From NCBI RefSeq assembly GCF_001957125.1, contig NZ_MPHJ01000001.1:218831-282830 (forward strand): a DNA stretch of 64,000 nt. The letters run 5' to 3'. Below the pieces are notes generated by a model. It saw only the letters and a list, made by a program, of their open reading frames with translations, was not told the origin of the DNA and ran no database searches. The stretch's first letter is position 1, and each line of letters opens with the position of its first letter. This DNA comes from Shewanella sp. UCD-KL12 (GTDB lineage Bacteria > Pseudomonadota > Gammaproteobacteria > Enterobacterales > Shewanellaceae). Of this stretch, positions 37,455 to 47,735 are shown piece after piece. Made by a program: the position numbers and the translations under genes.

Positions 37455-37838
37455 ATGAGAGTCGCTTTTCTTACTATAGCATTGAGTTTAGGCCTTGTTT
37501 CTAGTGTGCAAGCCGATCAGTTAAAGGCTTGCAACGCTGACATTAACAGTGAGTCTTGTCAGCATTACCTAGAGGGCGTTGTCGATGGCGCTATGATGTA
37601 CAAGCCTGATGCAATGGGTGCTCGTATTGAAACCGATACCTATGAGTCAAGGGCTCTTAAGTACCGTAGCGGAAAACGTTTTCAGGAGGCTAATCGAACC
37701 TATTGTGAAAGCCGACTCCCTGATCGAAATGTGCTAGTTACAGGCCTTGCTGAAGCGTTCAGTGCTGGAAATGTGAATAGTGTCGAAGAGCTTAACAGTG
37801 TGATGTTCAGTCTGATGGACTGTCAGCGCCTTAAATAG
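37455..37838 (+). CDS. Small secreted protein with Rap1a/Tai-like features
   Basis: The 127-aa product has a signal peptide (about 1-20, ending VQADQ) and then CQHYLEGVVDGAMM, two further cysteines and a C-terminal helix ending MDCQRL. The cysteine, glycine and LEGVVDGA pattern resembles the Rap1a/Tai immunity fold, a small helical periplasmic family, though most chromosomal members have no known toxin partner. It sits between nhaA and nhaR with 23-nt and 6-nt gaps, so it is in that operon. No effector gene is nearby; role unknown. Confidence 0.6.
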   Translation: MRVAFLTIALSLGLVSSVQADQLKACNADINSESCQHYLEGVVDGAMMYKPDAMGARIETDTYESRALKYRSGKRFQEANRTYCESRLPDRNVLVTGLAEAFSAGNVNSVEELNSVMFSLMDCQRLK

Positions 37839-37844
37839 TAGCTA

Positions 37845-38756
37845 ATGTCTCATTTAAATTATAACCATCTGTACTACTTCTGGATGGTGCATAAAAAAGG
37901 CTCGGTAGCGAAAGCTGCCGAGGCTTTATGCTTAGCACCACAAACAGTAACTGGTCAGATACGAGTTTTAGAAACTCGTCTTAAAGGCAGCCTTTTTAAA
38001 CGAGTTGGGCGTTCACTTGAGCCCACTGAATTAGGCGAACTGGTTTTTCGTTACGCTGATAAGATGTTCAGTTTAAGCTACGAAATGCTGGATCTTCTTA
38101 ACTATCAAAAAGATGAGAATATTCTCTTTGAGGTGGGAATTGCCGATGCTTTATCTAAAGCCCTAGCCAGTCGAGTTTTACTCTCAGTCGTACCAAGCGA
38201 TGGTTCTATGCACTTGGCGTGTTTTGAGGCGACGCACGAAAGCTTAATGACTCGATTAAGAGAGCATAAATTGGATATGATCTTGTCTGATTGTGCTGGT
38301 GAGTCTTTAAAATATCCTGAGATCCTCTCTAAAAAGCTTGGCGAGTCAGGAATTGCTTTTTTCTCCGCTGATGAGTATACCAAGCCATTTCCTGAATGCT
38401 TAGAAGACGGGAAGCTATTAATACCTGGAAAGCGAACTTCTCTTGGGCAGCAGTTGCATCATTGGTTTGATGAAAATGGCCTAAACGTTAATATCTTAGG
38501 TGAGTTTGACGATGCGGCAATGATGAAGGCTTTCGGCTATTTTAAGCAGGGAATATTTGTTGCTCCCTCTATCTATAAACAAGATATTCTTGCTCATGGC
38601 ATGAACCTAATCGGTGAAACCAACGATGTTAAAGAGGTTTATCATGTCATGTTTGCAGAAAGAATGATTCAGCACCCAGCAGTTAAGCGGTTATTAGAGA
38701 CTGACTTTACTGAACTTTTTGCAGGCAAAGATGAACAGGTACAAAGGCTAATTTAA
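37845..38756 (+). CDS. nhaR: LysR-type activator of nhaA
   Basis: This 303-aa regulator matches E. coli NhaR almost throughout, from [27 protein letters not shown] with the helix-turn-helix, through [21 protein letters not shown], to [15 protein letters not shown]. NhaR senses sodium and activates nhaA. It starts 6 nt after the small secreted protein gene, with a weak ribosome site, so translation may be coupled. Confidence 0.94.
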   Translation: MSHLNYNHLYYFWMVHKKGSVAKAAEALCLAPQTVTGQIRVLETRLKGSLFKRVGRSLEPTELGELVFRYADKMFSLSYEMLDLLNYQKDENILFEVGIADALSKALASRVLLSVVPSDGSMHLACFEATHESLMTRLREHKLDMILSDCAGESLKYPEILSKKLGESGIAFFSADEYTKPFPECLEDGKLLIPGKRTSLGQQLHHWFDENGLNVNILGEFDDAAMMKAFGYFKQGIFVAPSIYKQDILAHGMNLIGETNDVKEVYHVMFAERMIQHPAVKRLLETDFTELFAGKDEQVQRLI

Positions 38757-38839
38757 ATCCCTTTTCAACTGGGCAAGCCATCGACTCAGGCTTTAACTAG
38801 GGGTAAACTAGCCCGATACCGAGAAGTAGGAGCAAGTTT

Positions 38840-39091
38840 GTGGCTGAACCAATGAACATCGCGAGAGTAAGATGGGCATGCCGTAGAGGTATGTTAGAGC
38901 TAGACGTTCTTTTTCAACCTTTCGTCGAAGCACATTATGAGCAGATGAATGATTTAGATAAAGGGATTTTTGTTAGGCTGCTTGAAGGTGAAGACCCTGT
39001 ATTATTTGCTTGGTTTATGGGTCATGAACAGTGCCCTGACCCTGAGTTAGCCGAGATGGTTATTCGTGTCCGTGGTCGAGCCGCGCCATAG
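38840..39091 (+). CDS. sdhE: FAD assembly factor SdhE
   Basis: This 83-aa protein helps insert FAD covalently into succinate dehydrogenase and fumarate reductase flavoproteins. The RGxxE motif is RRGMLE (about residues 14-19) and the flanking WACRRGMLELDVLFQPF matches E. coli SdhE (YgfY). The start is a GTG behind AGGAG. It overlaps ygfX, its usual partner, by 26 nt. nadB, another flavoprotein, lies next door. Confidence 0.92.
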   Translation: MAEPMNIARVRWACRRGMLELDVLFQPFVEAHYEQMNDLDKGIFVRLLEGEDPVLFAWFMGHEQCPDPELAEMVIRVRGRAAP

Positions 39092-39527
39092 TTTTACCTT
39101 AACCGCTTCATTCGACCAGCGGCTCTCGTTGGTCGTCGCTGCTTGTATCTGTTTAACCTCCTTTCTAGCGTGGCCATATTTCGGTAATGCTTATTTCCAG
39201 TTGTTCAAATACTTGCTTTTTAGTCTTATCTGTTTGTTCTTTATCTACCAGTTTTACCAATTAAAGCAATGGTCTTGTCAATTTACTCTCGGCGATCGAG
39301 GTGAGGGGATGCTAAGTATCAAAGCGCCAAACAGATACATAGCCGATAGCACGCAAGTCGCTAAAAAGTTCAAACTTATACGAAAACCTGTTATCACTTC
39401 CTTTATCGTACTGTTTTATATTCAACTTGAGGGGAGTCACCGGAAAAGGCTAATGATTGTTTGGGCTGATATGCTAGACGACACAGGTTTTAGGCACCTG
39501 TGCCGCTTATTACTAAACGCTCGCTGA
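39066..39527 (+). CDS. ygfX: YgfX/CptA-like membrane protein, 3' end derived from a MITE remnant
   Basis: The 153-aa protein has two membrane helices (about 21-40 and 45-64) and the C-terminal WADMLDDTGFRHLCRLLL pattern of the YgfX family, always next to sdhE. E. coli YgfX has been reported as a toxin acting on MreB and FtsZ and as part of SdhE function; neither is certain here. The GTG start lies inside sdhE. The last four codons and the stop fall within a partial copy of a MITE end, so the C terminus has probably been altered. Confidence 0.82.
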   Translation: MSVVEPRHSFTLTASFDQRLSLVVAACICLTSFLAWPYFGNAYFQLFKYLLFSLICLFFIYQFYQLKQWSCQFTLGDRGEGMLSIKAPNRYIADSTQVAKKFKLIRKPVITSFIVLFYIQLEGSHRKRLMIVWADMLDDTGFRHLCRLLLNAR

Positions 39528-39556
39528 GCGATCACATCGTTATACTGATTGGTATT
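39511..39556. repeat. Partial copy of the MITE right end
   Basis: This 46-bp stretch matches the right end of the MITE at 49601-49865 with few changes, including CTAAAC, CTCGCTGAGCGATCACATC and GATTGGTAT. No matching left end is nearby. It contains the stop codon of ygfX. Confidence 0.75.
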
Positions 39557-41165
39557 AGTCAGGTTGTAAGATAGTTGGTTTAGGATTATCTAATAGCTGA
39601 GGGTGGTCTATGTTGTAATGCAGACCACGACTCTCTTTTCGCTCCATGGCACAACGTATAATTAATTCAGCAACTTGTACTAAGTTTCTTAACTCGAGCA
39701 AGTTATTACTGACCCTAAAGTTACTGTAATACTCTTGGATCTCTTGCTGGAGCATAGCGCAGCGCCTCAGAGCCCTTTCTAAGCGTTTATCTGAACGTAC
39801 TATGCCAACGTAATCCCACATAAACAGACGTAGCTCATGCCAATTATGGGCAATAACGACCTCTTCATCAGAGTTGGAAACTTTACTCTCATCCCATGGA
39901 GGCAGTTGTCCTGGCATAGGGATTTTATGCAGCAACCCCTCTATATCTTCCCCTGCCGCTCTGGCAAAAACCAGACACTCGAGTAGTGAGTTGCTGGCTA
40001 AACGGTTAGCACCATGCAGGCCGGTATATGCAACTTCACCTATGGCATATAAGCCGTTAAGATCGGTTTGTCCGTGGAGATCTGTCATGATGCCACCACA
40101 GGTATAATGTGCAGCAGGTACAACCGGGATTGGATCTGTTGTGATATCAATACCGAACTCTAAACAGCGCTTATGAATGGTTGGAAAGTGTTTGATGACG
40201 AAATCTGCAGGTTTATGGGTAATGTCTAAGTAGACACAATCTGATCCTAAGCGTTTCATCTCATAATCTATCGCTCTTGCCACTATGTCACGAGGAGCAA
40301 GTTCTGCCCGCTCATCAAACTCAGGCATAAAGCGTGTGCCATCAGGGCGCCTTAGGTAGGCACCTTCGCCACGAAGCGCTTCGGTAAGCAAAAAGTTTCG
40401 TGCGTCAGCATGGTACAGACAAGTGGGGTGGAATTGGTTGAACTCCATATTGGCAACACGGCAGCCAGAACGCCAAGCCATAGCAATACCGTCACCAGAT
40501 GCAATGTCAGGGTTGGAGGTATATTGGTAGACCTTTGAGCTACCTCCGGTTGCTAATGCAACGAAGCGTGCTTTGACGGTTTCAACTTGCTCGACATCGC
40601 GGTTCCAAACATACGCGCCTAAAACACGATTACCGGGGCGATTAAGTTTACGAGAAGTAATCAGGTCAATGGCATTATAGCGCTCTAAAACCTGAATGTT
40701 TGGGTGGGCTCTGGCTCTATCTTCAAGGGTTACTTGTACCTCTTTCCCGGTTGCATCAGCTGCATGGAGAATACGTCTATGACTGTGCCCTCCCTCGCGG
40801 GTCAAGTGATAAGGTGCATTACTTGAGTCACCTTGGTAGTTTTCCTCTTTATCAAAGGCAACACCACATTTGATTAACCACTCCATAGAAGCTTTGGCAT
40901 TTTCAGCCGTAAACTTCACAACAGGCTCATCGCAAAGTCCTGCACCTGCAACGAGTGTATCGGCCACATGTGACGCTACGGTATCACCTTCATCGAATAC
41001 TGAAGCAATCCCGCCTTGGGCATAGTAGGTAGAGCCTTCACTTAGAGGGCCTTTAGATAATAAGATAACTTTCGACTTTTCAGCTAGATGCAGAGCTAAA
41101 GTCAGCCCAGCTGCGCCACTACCGATAACCAAAAGGTCAGATTGGTGTTCAACTACTTGTTTCAT
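39555..41165 (-). CDS. nadB: L-aspartate oxidase
   Basis: This 536-aa flavoprotein oxidises aspartate to iminoaspartate, the first step of NAD synthesis. The FAD motif [19 protein letters not shown] lies near the N terminus, the catalytic region [26 protein letters not shown] block follows as [14 protein letters not shown], and the C-terminal helical domain includes [12 protein letters not shown]. It is divergent from rpoE, as in E. coli. Confidence 0.96.
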   Translation of the reverse strand: MKQVVEHQSDLLVIGSGAAGLTLALHLAEKSKVILLSKGPLSEGSTYYAQGGIASVFDEGDTVASHVADTLVAGAGLCDEPVVKFTAENAKASMEWLIKCGVAFDKEENYQGDSSNAPYHLTREGGHSHRRILHAADATGKEVQVTLEDRARAHPNIQVLERYNAIDLITSRKLNRPGNRVLGAYVWNRDVEQVETVKARFVALATGGSSKVYQYTSNPDIASGDGIAMAWRSGCRVANMEFNQFHPTCLYHADARNFLLTEALRGEGAYLRRPDGTRFMPEFDERAELAPRDIVARAIDYEMKRLGSDCVYLDITHKPADFVIKHFPTIHKRCLEFGIDITTDPIPVVPAAHYTCGGIMTDLHGQTDLNGLYAIGEVAYTGLHGANRLASNSLLECLVFARAAGEDIEGLLHKIPMPGQLPPWDESKVSNSDEEVVIAHNWHELRLFMWDYVGIVRSDKRLERALRRCAMLQQEIQEYYSNFRVSNNLLELRNLVQVAELIIRCAMERKESRGLHYNIDHPQLLDNPKPTILQPD

Positions 41166-41274
41166 CAGGTATCATGGTAAATTCTGTGAGTGTTAACTAT
41201 GTTAAACTAAGCGAGCTTTTTTGGATAGATTCATAGTTAACAGAAAATAAATTCATTTCGATGCAATTTTTTTA

Positions 41275-41300
41275 GAACTTTTTTAAAGTTCGCTAGTCTA
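41275..41300 (+). promoter_or_regulatory. Sigma-E promoter of rpoE
   Basis: GAACTT (41275-41280), then 15 nt, then GTCTA (41296-41300) fits the sigma-E consensus GGAACTT-N15-GTCTAA closely. It is 65 nt before the rpoE ATG, which gives the expected autoregulation. Confidence 0.8.
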
Positions 41301-41365
41301 CATATGTGCATATGATTCGAGCGACTGAGAAATCAGCATTTTAGATTTAGGAGTAGTCGGCTCGG

Positions 41366-41944
41366 ATGAGTGGACAAATAAGTGATCAACAGCTTGTTGA
41401 ACGTGTTCAACAAGGCGATAAAAATGCGTTTAATCTCTTGGTTCAGAAGTATCAGAACAAGGTTATAAACTTGATTTCACGCTATGTGCGCAATCAAGCA
41501 GACGTTGCTGATGTGTCTCAGGAAGCCTTTATTAAGGCTTATCGAGCGCTACCAAACTTTCGAGGTGAAAGTGCTTTTTATACGTGGTTGTACCGCATAG
41601 CGGTAAATACAGCTAAAAACCATCTGGTTGCTCAGGGGCGAAGAGCTCCGGCAAATGATGTCGATGCAGAAGAAGCTGAATATTACGACGGCAGTGATGC
41701 GCTAAAGGAGTTTGCTTCTCCAGAGCGTTTACTGATGGCTGATGATATTCAAAATGTAATTTTCGATGCATTAGAGTCTTTACCAGAAGAGTTAAAGATG
41801 GCTATTTCGTTACGTGAGCTTGATGGTATGAGCTACGAAGAGATAGCAAGTGTTATGGATTGCCCCGTTGGAACTGTAAGATCTCGTATCTTTAGAGCCC
41901 GTGAAGCAATTGATAAAAAACTGCAGCCTTTGCTGCAGCAATAA
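41366..41944 (+). CDS. rpoE: RNA polymerase sigma factor RpoE (sigma-E)
   Basis: This 192-aa extracytoplasmic-function sigma factor runs the envelope stress response. Region 2 reads YVRNQADVADVSQEAFIKAYRAL (the -10 binding part) and region 4 ELDGMSYEEIASVMDCPVGTVRSRIFRAREAI (the -35 binding part). It heads rpoE-rseA-rseB-rseC, the gammaproteobacterial order, with its own sigma-E promoter. Confidence 0.97.
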   Translation: MSGQISDQQLVERVQQGDKNAFNLLVQKYQNKVINLISRYVRNQADVADVSQEAFIKAYRALPNFRGESAFYTWLYRIAVNTAKNHLVAQGRRAPANDVDAEEAEYYDGSDALKEFASPERLLMADDIQNVIFDALESLPEELKMAISLRELDGMSYEEIASVMDCPVGTVRSRIFRAREAIDKKLQPLLQQ

Positions 41945-41996
41945 CAGCCTTTTACTAATTACAGGTACTTAATGTTAGTACCAACACAGGTGACAA

Positions 41997-42620
41997 ATGG
42001 ATAAATTAGGTCAGGAATGGGTGTCCGCTGCCGTCGACGGTGAAGTTGATGAGCAGACATTGGCTGAATTAACAGCCGATAAGGATTCACATCAGCAGTG
42101 GCGTGATTATCATATGATCGGTGACGCTATGCGTGGTGAGTTACCCAAGTCAATTAACTTGGATCTCAGTGCCAGTATTGCAGCTGCTATCGACAAAGAA
42201 CCGACAATCATCGCTCCGGCTCACAAGCCTAGCCTTGATACTGTGACTGAGCCAACTCAAAGCGATAACAAAGGTTTTGCCAATGTGATCCCTATGTTTA
42301 AGCAGTTTGGTCAATATGCCATTGCTGCCAGTGTGGCACTGTTCGCGATTGTAGGTGTACAAAACTACAATCAAGAAGCCTCAATAGATGCTTCGCCACT
42401 GCCAGTGCTAAATACACGTCCACTTGTTGGTAGTGTTACACCGGTAAGTTTACAGACTGGGCCAGTACAACAGAGCCAAAGCTTTACGAATGTACAGGTG
42501 ATAGAGCAGCGTCAGCGCATTAATTCATATTTTCAAGACCATATGCTTCAACAAAGATTGAATAATGGGACTAAAATAGAAGACAATAGAGAACTAGATT
42601 CTACTTCTGCGAATCACTAG
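41997..42620 (+). CDS. rseA: Anti-sigma-E factor RseA
   Basis: This 207-aa single-pass inner-membrane protein holds sigma-E inactive. The cytoplasmic domain begins MDKLGQEWVSAAVDGEVDEQTLAEL and contains DYHMIGDAMRGELP; one membrane helix follows (about 102-118, YAIAASVALFAIVGVQ), then a periplasmic part with Gln-rich ends that RseB and DegS should act on. It lies directly after rpoE. Confidence 0.93.
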   Translation: MDKLGQEWVSAAVDGEVDEQTLAELTADKDSHQQWRDYHMIGDAMRGELPKSINLDLSASIAAAIDKEPTIIAPAHKPSLDTVTEPTQSDNKGFANVIPMFKQFGQYAIAASVALFAIVGVQNYNQEASIDASPLPVLNTRPLVGSVTPVSLQTGPVQQSQSFTNVQVIEQRQRINSYFQDHMLQQRLNNGTKIEDNRELDSTSANH

Positions 42621-42652
42621 TTCAAATAAGCTCTAAACTTTAAGGAGTTAGC

Positions 42653-43585
42653 TTGCGTTTTATTCTATTAGCTCTGTTAGTTTTACATCTTCCTGTGATG
42701 GCACAGGAAGATCTGTCACCAAAGGCTTGGCTAGAAAATATGAGCCAAGCTCTGCAGGAACAAGAGTTTAAAATCTCTTTGATCCAGCTTCAAGCCGACC
42801 ATATCCGTCCATTAGTCTATATTCATGGCAAAGTAGAGCAGCAAGAAGTTGCTTTTCTTGAACATCTCAATGGCCCGCCTAAAAACGCGGTACGCGTGGG
42901 CAATACCGTTACCTTTATCGAGCACGACCAACCTGCGTATAGCGTGAGTGCCTCTAGAATTCAGGGAATATTACCACCTGCGTTTGCTGGCGATATTTCT
43001 AAACTTGAAGCGGGCTATCAATTTGTTCTTGGTGGCAGAAGCAGAATAGCGGGGCGCCCAAGTCAGTTAGTGCGTATCATACCCAATGACGATTACCGTT
43101 ATGGGTATCAGGTGTGGCTTGATATGGAATCATATCTCCCCCTTAGATACGATATGCTGACCCAAGATAAACAACTTCTTGAGCAGATCTTAGTTGTTGA
43201 GTTGTTGGTGCTAGATGAAGCGCCTGCAATACTCATCGAAGCTTACAAGCAGGAGTGGCCGCCAGTTATTTCTCAGTCAAAGCGTGATGCCGGAGACAAT
43301 TGGACATTTAAGTGGCTACCTCAGGGTTTTAGTATTCTTGTTAAGGATAGCCATAGGCTGATGGGAAGCCACGAGTCGGTTGAATATATTGCTTTAAGTG
43401 ATGGCATGGCTAATATCTCTGTCTATGTTGCTCGTGTTGGTGAAACGCCAATGCCCGAGGAGCTTGTGACACGCAACGGTTTATCATTAGCCACTGAAGT
43501 TGTCGGTAACTTTGAAGTGGTCGCTGTGGGTAAGGTGCCTTCAGAGACATTAACTCGTGTTGCTAAAAGTATTGCTATCCAATAG
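42653..43585 (+). CDS. rseB: Sigma-E regulatory periplasmic protein RseB
   Basis: The 310-aa product has a signal peptide (about 1-17) and the MucB/RseB two-domain fold, with a lipid-binding N-terminal domain (ENMSQALQEQEFKISLIQLQ...) and a C-terminal domain ending near KVPSETLTRVAKSIAI. RseB shields RseA from DegS and responds to mislocalised LPS. The start is a TTG with AGGAG upstream. Confidence 0.93.
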   Translation: MRFILLALLVLHLPVMAQEDLSPKAWLENMSQALQEQEFKISLIQLQADHIRPLVYIHGKVEQQEVAFLEHLNGPPKNAVRVGNTVTFIEHDQPAYSVSASRIQGILPPAFAGDISKLEAGYQFVLGGRSRIAGRPSQLVRIIPNDDYRYGYQVWLDMESYLPLRYDMLTQDKQLLEQILVVELLVLDEAPAILIEAYKQEWPPVISQSKRDAGDNWTFKWLPQGFSILVKDSHRLMGSHESVEYIALSDGMANISVYVARVGETPMPEELVTRNGLSLATEVVGNFEVVAVGKVPSETLTRVAKSIAIQ

Positions 43586-43624
43586 CGCGAAAGCGTTATT
43601 GGAGCGTAAACGAGGTACAAGCTT

Positions 43625-44080
43625 ATGATGGAAGAGATGGCTAAAGTCTTGAGTAATCGAAAAGATGGTTGGGTTACCGTAGAGGTGCAGGTCAAAAATG
43701 CTTGTAATCACTGTGATAATACCGAATCTTGCGGTACCTCCGCCGTTGCATCTGCTTTCTCACCTAAAGTGCAGATCTTCTCTATTCAGTCAGATAAAGA
43801 CTACCAAGCCGGTCAGTTACTCAAGCTGGGCTTACCCGAAAGCGTGATTCTAAAAGCCGCAGCACTCGTTTATCTACTACCTTTGCTTGGATTGTTTGTT
43901 GGCGCCTCTTTAGCAACACTGCTGTTGCCCTATCTGTTACCTGAGGTAAGCGACCTCCATATCATGCCTGTGGCTCTGTTTGGCGCTGTGATGGCGTGGC
44001 TTTTCGCCAAGAAAGTAGCAAAGCAGATGGAGATTTCAAGTCAACCAGTCATAATTTCAGAGCTGGGCTATTCTATCTAG
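43625..44080 (+). CDS. rseC: SoxR-reducing / RseC-family membrane protein
   Basis: The 151-aa protein begins with a cytoplasmic segment carrying a cysteine cluster, CNHCDNTESCGTSAV (about residues 28-42), and then two membrane helices. RseC proteins lie at the end of the rpoE operon; their role is not settled, though a function with the Rsx electron-transfer complex in reducing SoxR has been proposed. GAGG precedes the ATG. Confidence 0.9.
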   Translation: MMEEMAKVLSNRKDGWVTVEVQVKNACNHCDNTESCGTSAVASAFSPKVQIFSIQSDKDYQAGQLLKLGLPESVILKAAALVYLLPLLGLFVGASLATLLLPYLLPEVSDLHIMPVALFGAVMAWLFAKKVAKQMEISSQPVIISELGYSI

Positions 44081-44123
44081 TCCGGCTTTATTGCCACTTT
44101 CAGCCGCGAAAGAGCGGTTTAGA

Positions 44124-44152
44124 TTGGTATTGTAGCGCCGATCGGGTACAAT
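44124..44152 (+). promoter_or_regulatory. Candidate promoter for lepA
   Basis: TTGGTA, a 17-nt spacer and TACAAT (44147-44152) form a plausible sigma-70 promoter. Transcription would start near 44159, about 40 nt before the lepA ATG at 44199. Confidence 0.5.
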
Positions 44153-44198
44153 TCGGCACCTTAAAAATATTCCAACTTTGAGTCAGTCATTTCGCATC

Positions 44199-45989
44199 AT
44201 GAAGCACATTAGAAACTTTTCAATTATTGCCCATATTGATCATGGCAAATCAACACTCTCTGATCGTTTAATTCAGTATTGTGATGGTCTTTCAGATCGT
44301 GAGATGGCGGCCCAGGTTTTAGATTCAATGGATATTGAGCGTGAGCGCGGTATCACCATTAAAGCACAGAGTGTAACGCTTGATTATAAAGCGAATGATG
44401 GCGAAACATATCAGCTCAACTTCATTGACACACCAGGCCATGTAGATTTTTCTTACGAGGTTTCACGCTCTCTTGCAGCGTGTGAAGGTGCGCTATTGGT
44501 GGTTGATGCTGGCCAAGGTGTTGAAGCTCAAACCTTAGCAAACTGTTATACAGCACTAGAGATGGATCTAGACGTTGTACCTGTGCTTAACAAGATTGAT
44601 CTCCCTCAAGCTGATCCTGAGCGTGTTGCTGAAGAGATTGAAGATATTGTTGGTATCGAAGCGGCAGACGCTGTTCGCTGTTCGGCTAAAACAGGTATTG
44701 GTATTAAAGACGTACTCGAAGTCATTGTTGAGCAGGTCCCACCACCAGAGGGCGATCCTGAAGCACCACTTCAAGCATTGATTATCGATTCTTGGTTCGA
44801 TAGCTACCAGGGCGTAGTCTCTCTCGTTCGAATTAAAAATGGTACATTGAAAAAAGGTGACAAATTTAAGGTTATGTCCACAGGACAAAACTATAATGCT
44901 GATCGCGTGGGGATTTTCACCCCTAAGCAAACAGATACTAAAGAGTTAAAAACTGGCGAAGTTGGTTTTGTCATTGCTGGTATTAAAGAGATCCATGGTG
45001 CACCAGTAGGTGATACCCTGACTCATGCAAAACACGGTTCAGAAGAGCCTCTTGCTGGTTTTAAAAAGGTTAAGCCGCAGGTTTATGCCGGTTTATTCCC
45101 AATCTCGACTGATGATTATGAAAGCTTTCGCGATGCATTGAACAAGTTAAGCCTTAATGATGCTTCGCTGTTCTTTGAGCCTGAAACATCATCTGCACTT
45201 GGTTTTGGTTTCCGTATCGGTTTCCTTGGCCTACTGCACATGGAGATTATCCAGGAGCGTCTTGAGCGTGAATATAATCTCGACCTTATTACCACAGCGC
45301 CTACGGTTGTTTATGAGATTGTTACTACCAGTGGCGATATTATCTACGTAGATAACCCTTCAGACCTCCCTGCGATAAATAATATCGAAGAGATGCGTGA
45401 GCCTATTGTTGAAACCAATATCTTAGTACCGAAAGAGTACTTAGGTAATGTGATCACGCTATGTGTTGAAAAGCGTGGTGTGCAAAAGAGCATGGTTTAT
45501 CACGGTAACCAAGTTGCAATCAGCTATGAGCTACCTATGGCTGAAGTTGTTATGGACTTCTTCGACAGACTTAAGTCAACGAGTCGTGGTTATGCATCAC
45601 TTGAGTATAACTTCGTTCGCTTTGAACCTGCCGATATGGTTCGCCTAGATATTCTTATCAATGGTGACAGAGTCGATGCATTAGCTATGATCATCCATAA
45701 AGGTTTGATCCGCTCTAAGGGCTTAGCCCTTGTTAATAAGATGAAAGAGCTGATTCCACGCCAGATGTTTGATATTGCGGTTCAAGCAGCTGTGGGCAGT
45801 CAGGTTATTGCTCGTTCATCGATTAAAGCAATGCGAAAAGATGTAACGGCGAAATGTTACGGTGGTGACGTTTCTCGTAAGAAGAAGCTATTGCAGAAAC
45901 AGAAAGATGGTAAGAAACGCATGAAGTCGGTAGGTAATGTTGAAGTACCTCAGGAAGCTTTCTTAGCAGTGCTTAAGCTGAACGACTAA
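44199..45989 (+). CDS. lepA: Elongation factor 4
   Basis: This 596-aa ribosomal GTPase (EF4) affects translation under stress and ribosome assembly. The G1 motif is [10 protein letters not shown] (about 10-19), then DTPGHVDF and NKIDLP; the C-terminal domain ends with the basic [16 protein letters not shown] stretch typical of LepA. I start at the ATG that gives [12 protein letters not shown] as in E. coli; a TTG at 44178 would add seven residues. lepB follows. Confidence 0.96.
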   Translation: MKHIRNFSIIAHIDHGKSTLSDRLIQYCDGLSDREMAAQVLDSMDIERERGITIKAQSVTLDYKANDGETYQLNFIDTPGHVDFSYEVSRSLAACEGALLVVDAGQGVEAQTLANCYTALEMDLDVVPVLNKIDLPQADPERVAEEIEDIVGIEAADAVRCSAKTGIGIKDVLEVIVEQVPPPEGDPEAPLQALIIDSWFDSYQGVVSLVRIKNGTLKKGDKFKVMSTGQNYNADRVGIFTPKQTDTKELKTGEVGFVIAGIKEIHGAPVGDTLTHAKHGSEEPLAGFKKVKPQVYAGLFPISTDDYESFRDALNKLSLNDASLFFEPETSSALGFGFRIGFLGLLHMEIIQERLEREYNLDLITTAPTVVYEIVTTSGDIIYVDNPSDLPAINNIEEMREPIVETNILVPKEYLGNVITLCVEKRGVQKSMVYHGNQVAISYELPMAEVVMDFFDRLKSTSRGYASLEYNFVRFEPADMVRLDILINGDRVDALAMIIHKGLIRSKGLALVNKMKELIPRQMFDIAVQAAVGSQVIARSSIKAMRKDVTAKCYGGDVSRKKKLLQKQKDGKKRMKSVGNVEVPQEAFLAVLKLND

Positions 45990-46022
45990 ATCGTTAAAAA
46001 TTGTTAATAGTGAGCAATATCT

Positions 46023-46043
46023 AGCGCCGCAGTTTGCGGCGCT
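46023..46043 (+). terminator. GC-rich hairpin after lepA
   Basis: AGCGCCGC pairs with GCGGCGCT around AGTTT, 34 nt after the lepA stop. The following TTTCGTT is a poor T-tract, so it may only slow transcription between lepA and lepB. Confidence 0.5.
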
Positions 46044-46138
46044 TTCGTTACTCACGTATAAATGAGTTATTGTCGCTGTTATCAAGAATCACAGCCGTTT
46101 ATCTCAGTATTTTGTTTAAAGGCAGGAGTTAATAAAGT

Positions 46139-47056
46139 ATGGCAGCATATTTTTCCCTCATTTTGGTAATAGTAACCTTGTGTAGTGGCCTCATCTGGAT
46201 GGCTGATGCGTGGTTATTAGCACCTAAGCGCCGAGAAAAGCTTGCGATGGCGCAGGCTGTAGACGCAGAAATTAGTGAGGAAAGTGCCGAGAAGATCACC
46301 AGAGAGCCAGCAATTGTAGAAACATCTCGCTCAATCTTTCCTGTGATCGCATTCGTACTTATTTTACGTTCATTTATCTATGAGCCATTTCAGATCCCAT
46401 CAGGTTCAATGATGCCAACCTTGCTGGTTGGTGACTTTATCTTGGTGGAAAAATTTACCTATGGCTTGAAAGATCCTGTTTGGCGTAGTCAACTGGTGAA
46501 TAACGGTAAGCCGGAGCGCGGTGATGTTGCTGTGTTTAAGTATCCTGTTGATCCACGTATTGACTATATTAAACGTGTCGTTGGTCTACCTGGCGACAGA
46601 GTGGTTTATCGCAATAAGCAACTCTACATCCAAGCCGCATGTGCAGAAGGTGTAGAGCAGTGCCCTGAGCTAACTGAGGTTGCTCGAGTTGGTGTGAACC
46701 AAGGTGAGTTTTCACAAAATGGTGTTCCCCTATCTCGTCACACTGAGACACTTGGCGAGGTGAGTCACGATATCTTGATCAACCCACAGCGTCCTGATCC
46801 ACTTGGATACTATTACCGAGAAGGTAAGCTGCCTGTTGGTGAGTTTATCATTCCTGAAGGCCAGTACTTCATGATGGGTGATAATCGCGATAATAGTACT
46901 GATAGCCGTTTCTGGGGCTTTGTACCTGAAGAGAATTTAGTAGGTAAAGCCGTTGCTATTTGGATCAGTTTTGAATTTGATCGTACACCAGCTGATTTCC
47001 TACCTACCTGGATCCCAACTGGGGTTCGTTTTGAGCGTGTTGGCGGAATAACTTAA
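46139..47056 (+). CDS. lepB: Signal peptidase I
   Basis: This 305-aa inner-membrane serine protease removes signal peptides from secreted proteins. The catalytic serine lies in [16 protein letters not shown] (about 94-109) and the catalytic lysine in the [11 protein letters not shown] block. An N-terminal helix anchors the protein and a second hydrophobic stretch precedes the serine. The box [15 protein letters not shown] completes the family. rnc starts 1 nt after its stop, giving a tight lepB-rnc-era unit. Confidence 0.96.
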   Translation: MAAYFSLILVIVTLCSGLIWMADAWLLAPKRREKLAMAQAVDAEISEESAEKITREPAIVETSRSIFPVIAFVLILRSFIYEPFQIPSGSMMPTLLVGDFILVEKFTYGLKDPVWRSQLVNNGKPERGDVAVFKYPVDPRIDYIKRVVGLPGDRVVYRNKQLYIQAACAEGVEQCPELTEVARVGVNQGEFSQNGVPLSRHTETLGEVSHDILINPQRPDPLGYYYREGKLPVGEFIIPEGQYFMMGDNRDNSTDSRFWGFVPEENLVGKAVAIWISFEFDRTPADFLPTWIPTGVRFERVGGIT

Positions 47057-47057
47057 G

Positions 47058-47735
47058 ATGGAACCGATTAAAAACTTTCCTCGTCTTTGTCGAACTTTAG
47101 GCTATGACTTTAAAGATCAAGGATTGCTAGAGCATGCACTGACTCATAGAAGTGCTGCGAGTAAACATAATGAAAGACTTGAATTCTTAGGTGATTCAAT
47201 TCTCTCTATTATTATATCAGATGCGCTTTTCCATCAATTTCCTAAAGCGACAGAGGGCGATCTTAGCCGAATGCGAGCCACACTCGTATGTGGCAAGATG
47301 TTGGCTGAGATAGGCTTTGAATTTAAGTTAGGTGATTACCTCAAGCTTGGTCCTGGAGAGCTTAAAAGTGGCGGCTTTAGACGAGAGTCGATTATTGCCG
47401 ATGCTGTAGAAGCTATAATTGGTGCAGTCTATTTAGACTCTGAGCTTGAAACAGCCCGTGAATTGGTACTTAAGTGGTACGCAACTCGCTTAGCGGTCAT
47501 AGAACCTGTCAATCAGAAAGACCCTAAAACGCTATTGCAGGAGTTACTGCAAGGGTTTAAAAAGCCATTACCCGTTTATAAAGTGACAGATATACGTGGT
47601 GAAGCCCATGCACAGACCTTTACCGTCGAGTGCTATGTAGATGAACTGAATAAACCTGTTGTAGGGGTTGCTAGTTCACGTAGGAAAGCTGAGCAGATTG
47701 CTGCTGCACAGGTGTTGGAGTTATTAAAGCGATGA
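47058..47735 (+). CDS. rnc: Ribonuclease III
   Basis: This 225-aa enzyme cleaves double-stranded RNA in rRNA precursors and regulatory duplexes. The catalytic signature is [11 protein letters not shown] (about 40-50), with downstream acidic residues in [13 protein letters not shown], and a C-terminal dsRNA-binding domain ends [18 protein letters not shown]. Its stop overlaps the era start by 4 nt. Confidence 0.97.
   Translation: MEPIKNFPRLCRTLGYDFKDQGLLEHALTHRSAASKHNERLEFLGDSILSIIISDALFHQFPKATEGDLSRMRATLVCGKMLAEIGFEFKLGDYLKLGPGELKSGGFRRESIIADAVEAIIGAVYLDSELETARELVLKWYATRLAVIEPVNQKDPKTLLQELLQGFKKPLPVYKVTDIRGEAHAQTFTVECYVDELNKPVVGVASSRRKAEQIAAAQVLELLKR

Noticed and set aside
44121..44130. Possible MITE fragment (GATTGGTAT) before lepA
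   Set aside because: Only nine bases match and the rest of the MITE end is absent; it fits a promoter -35 region better.
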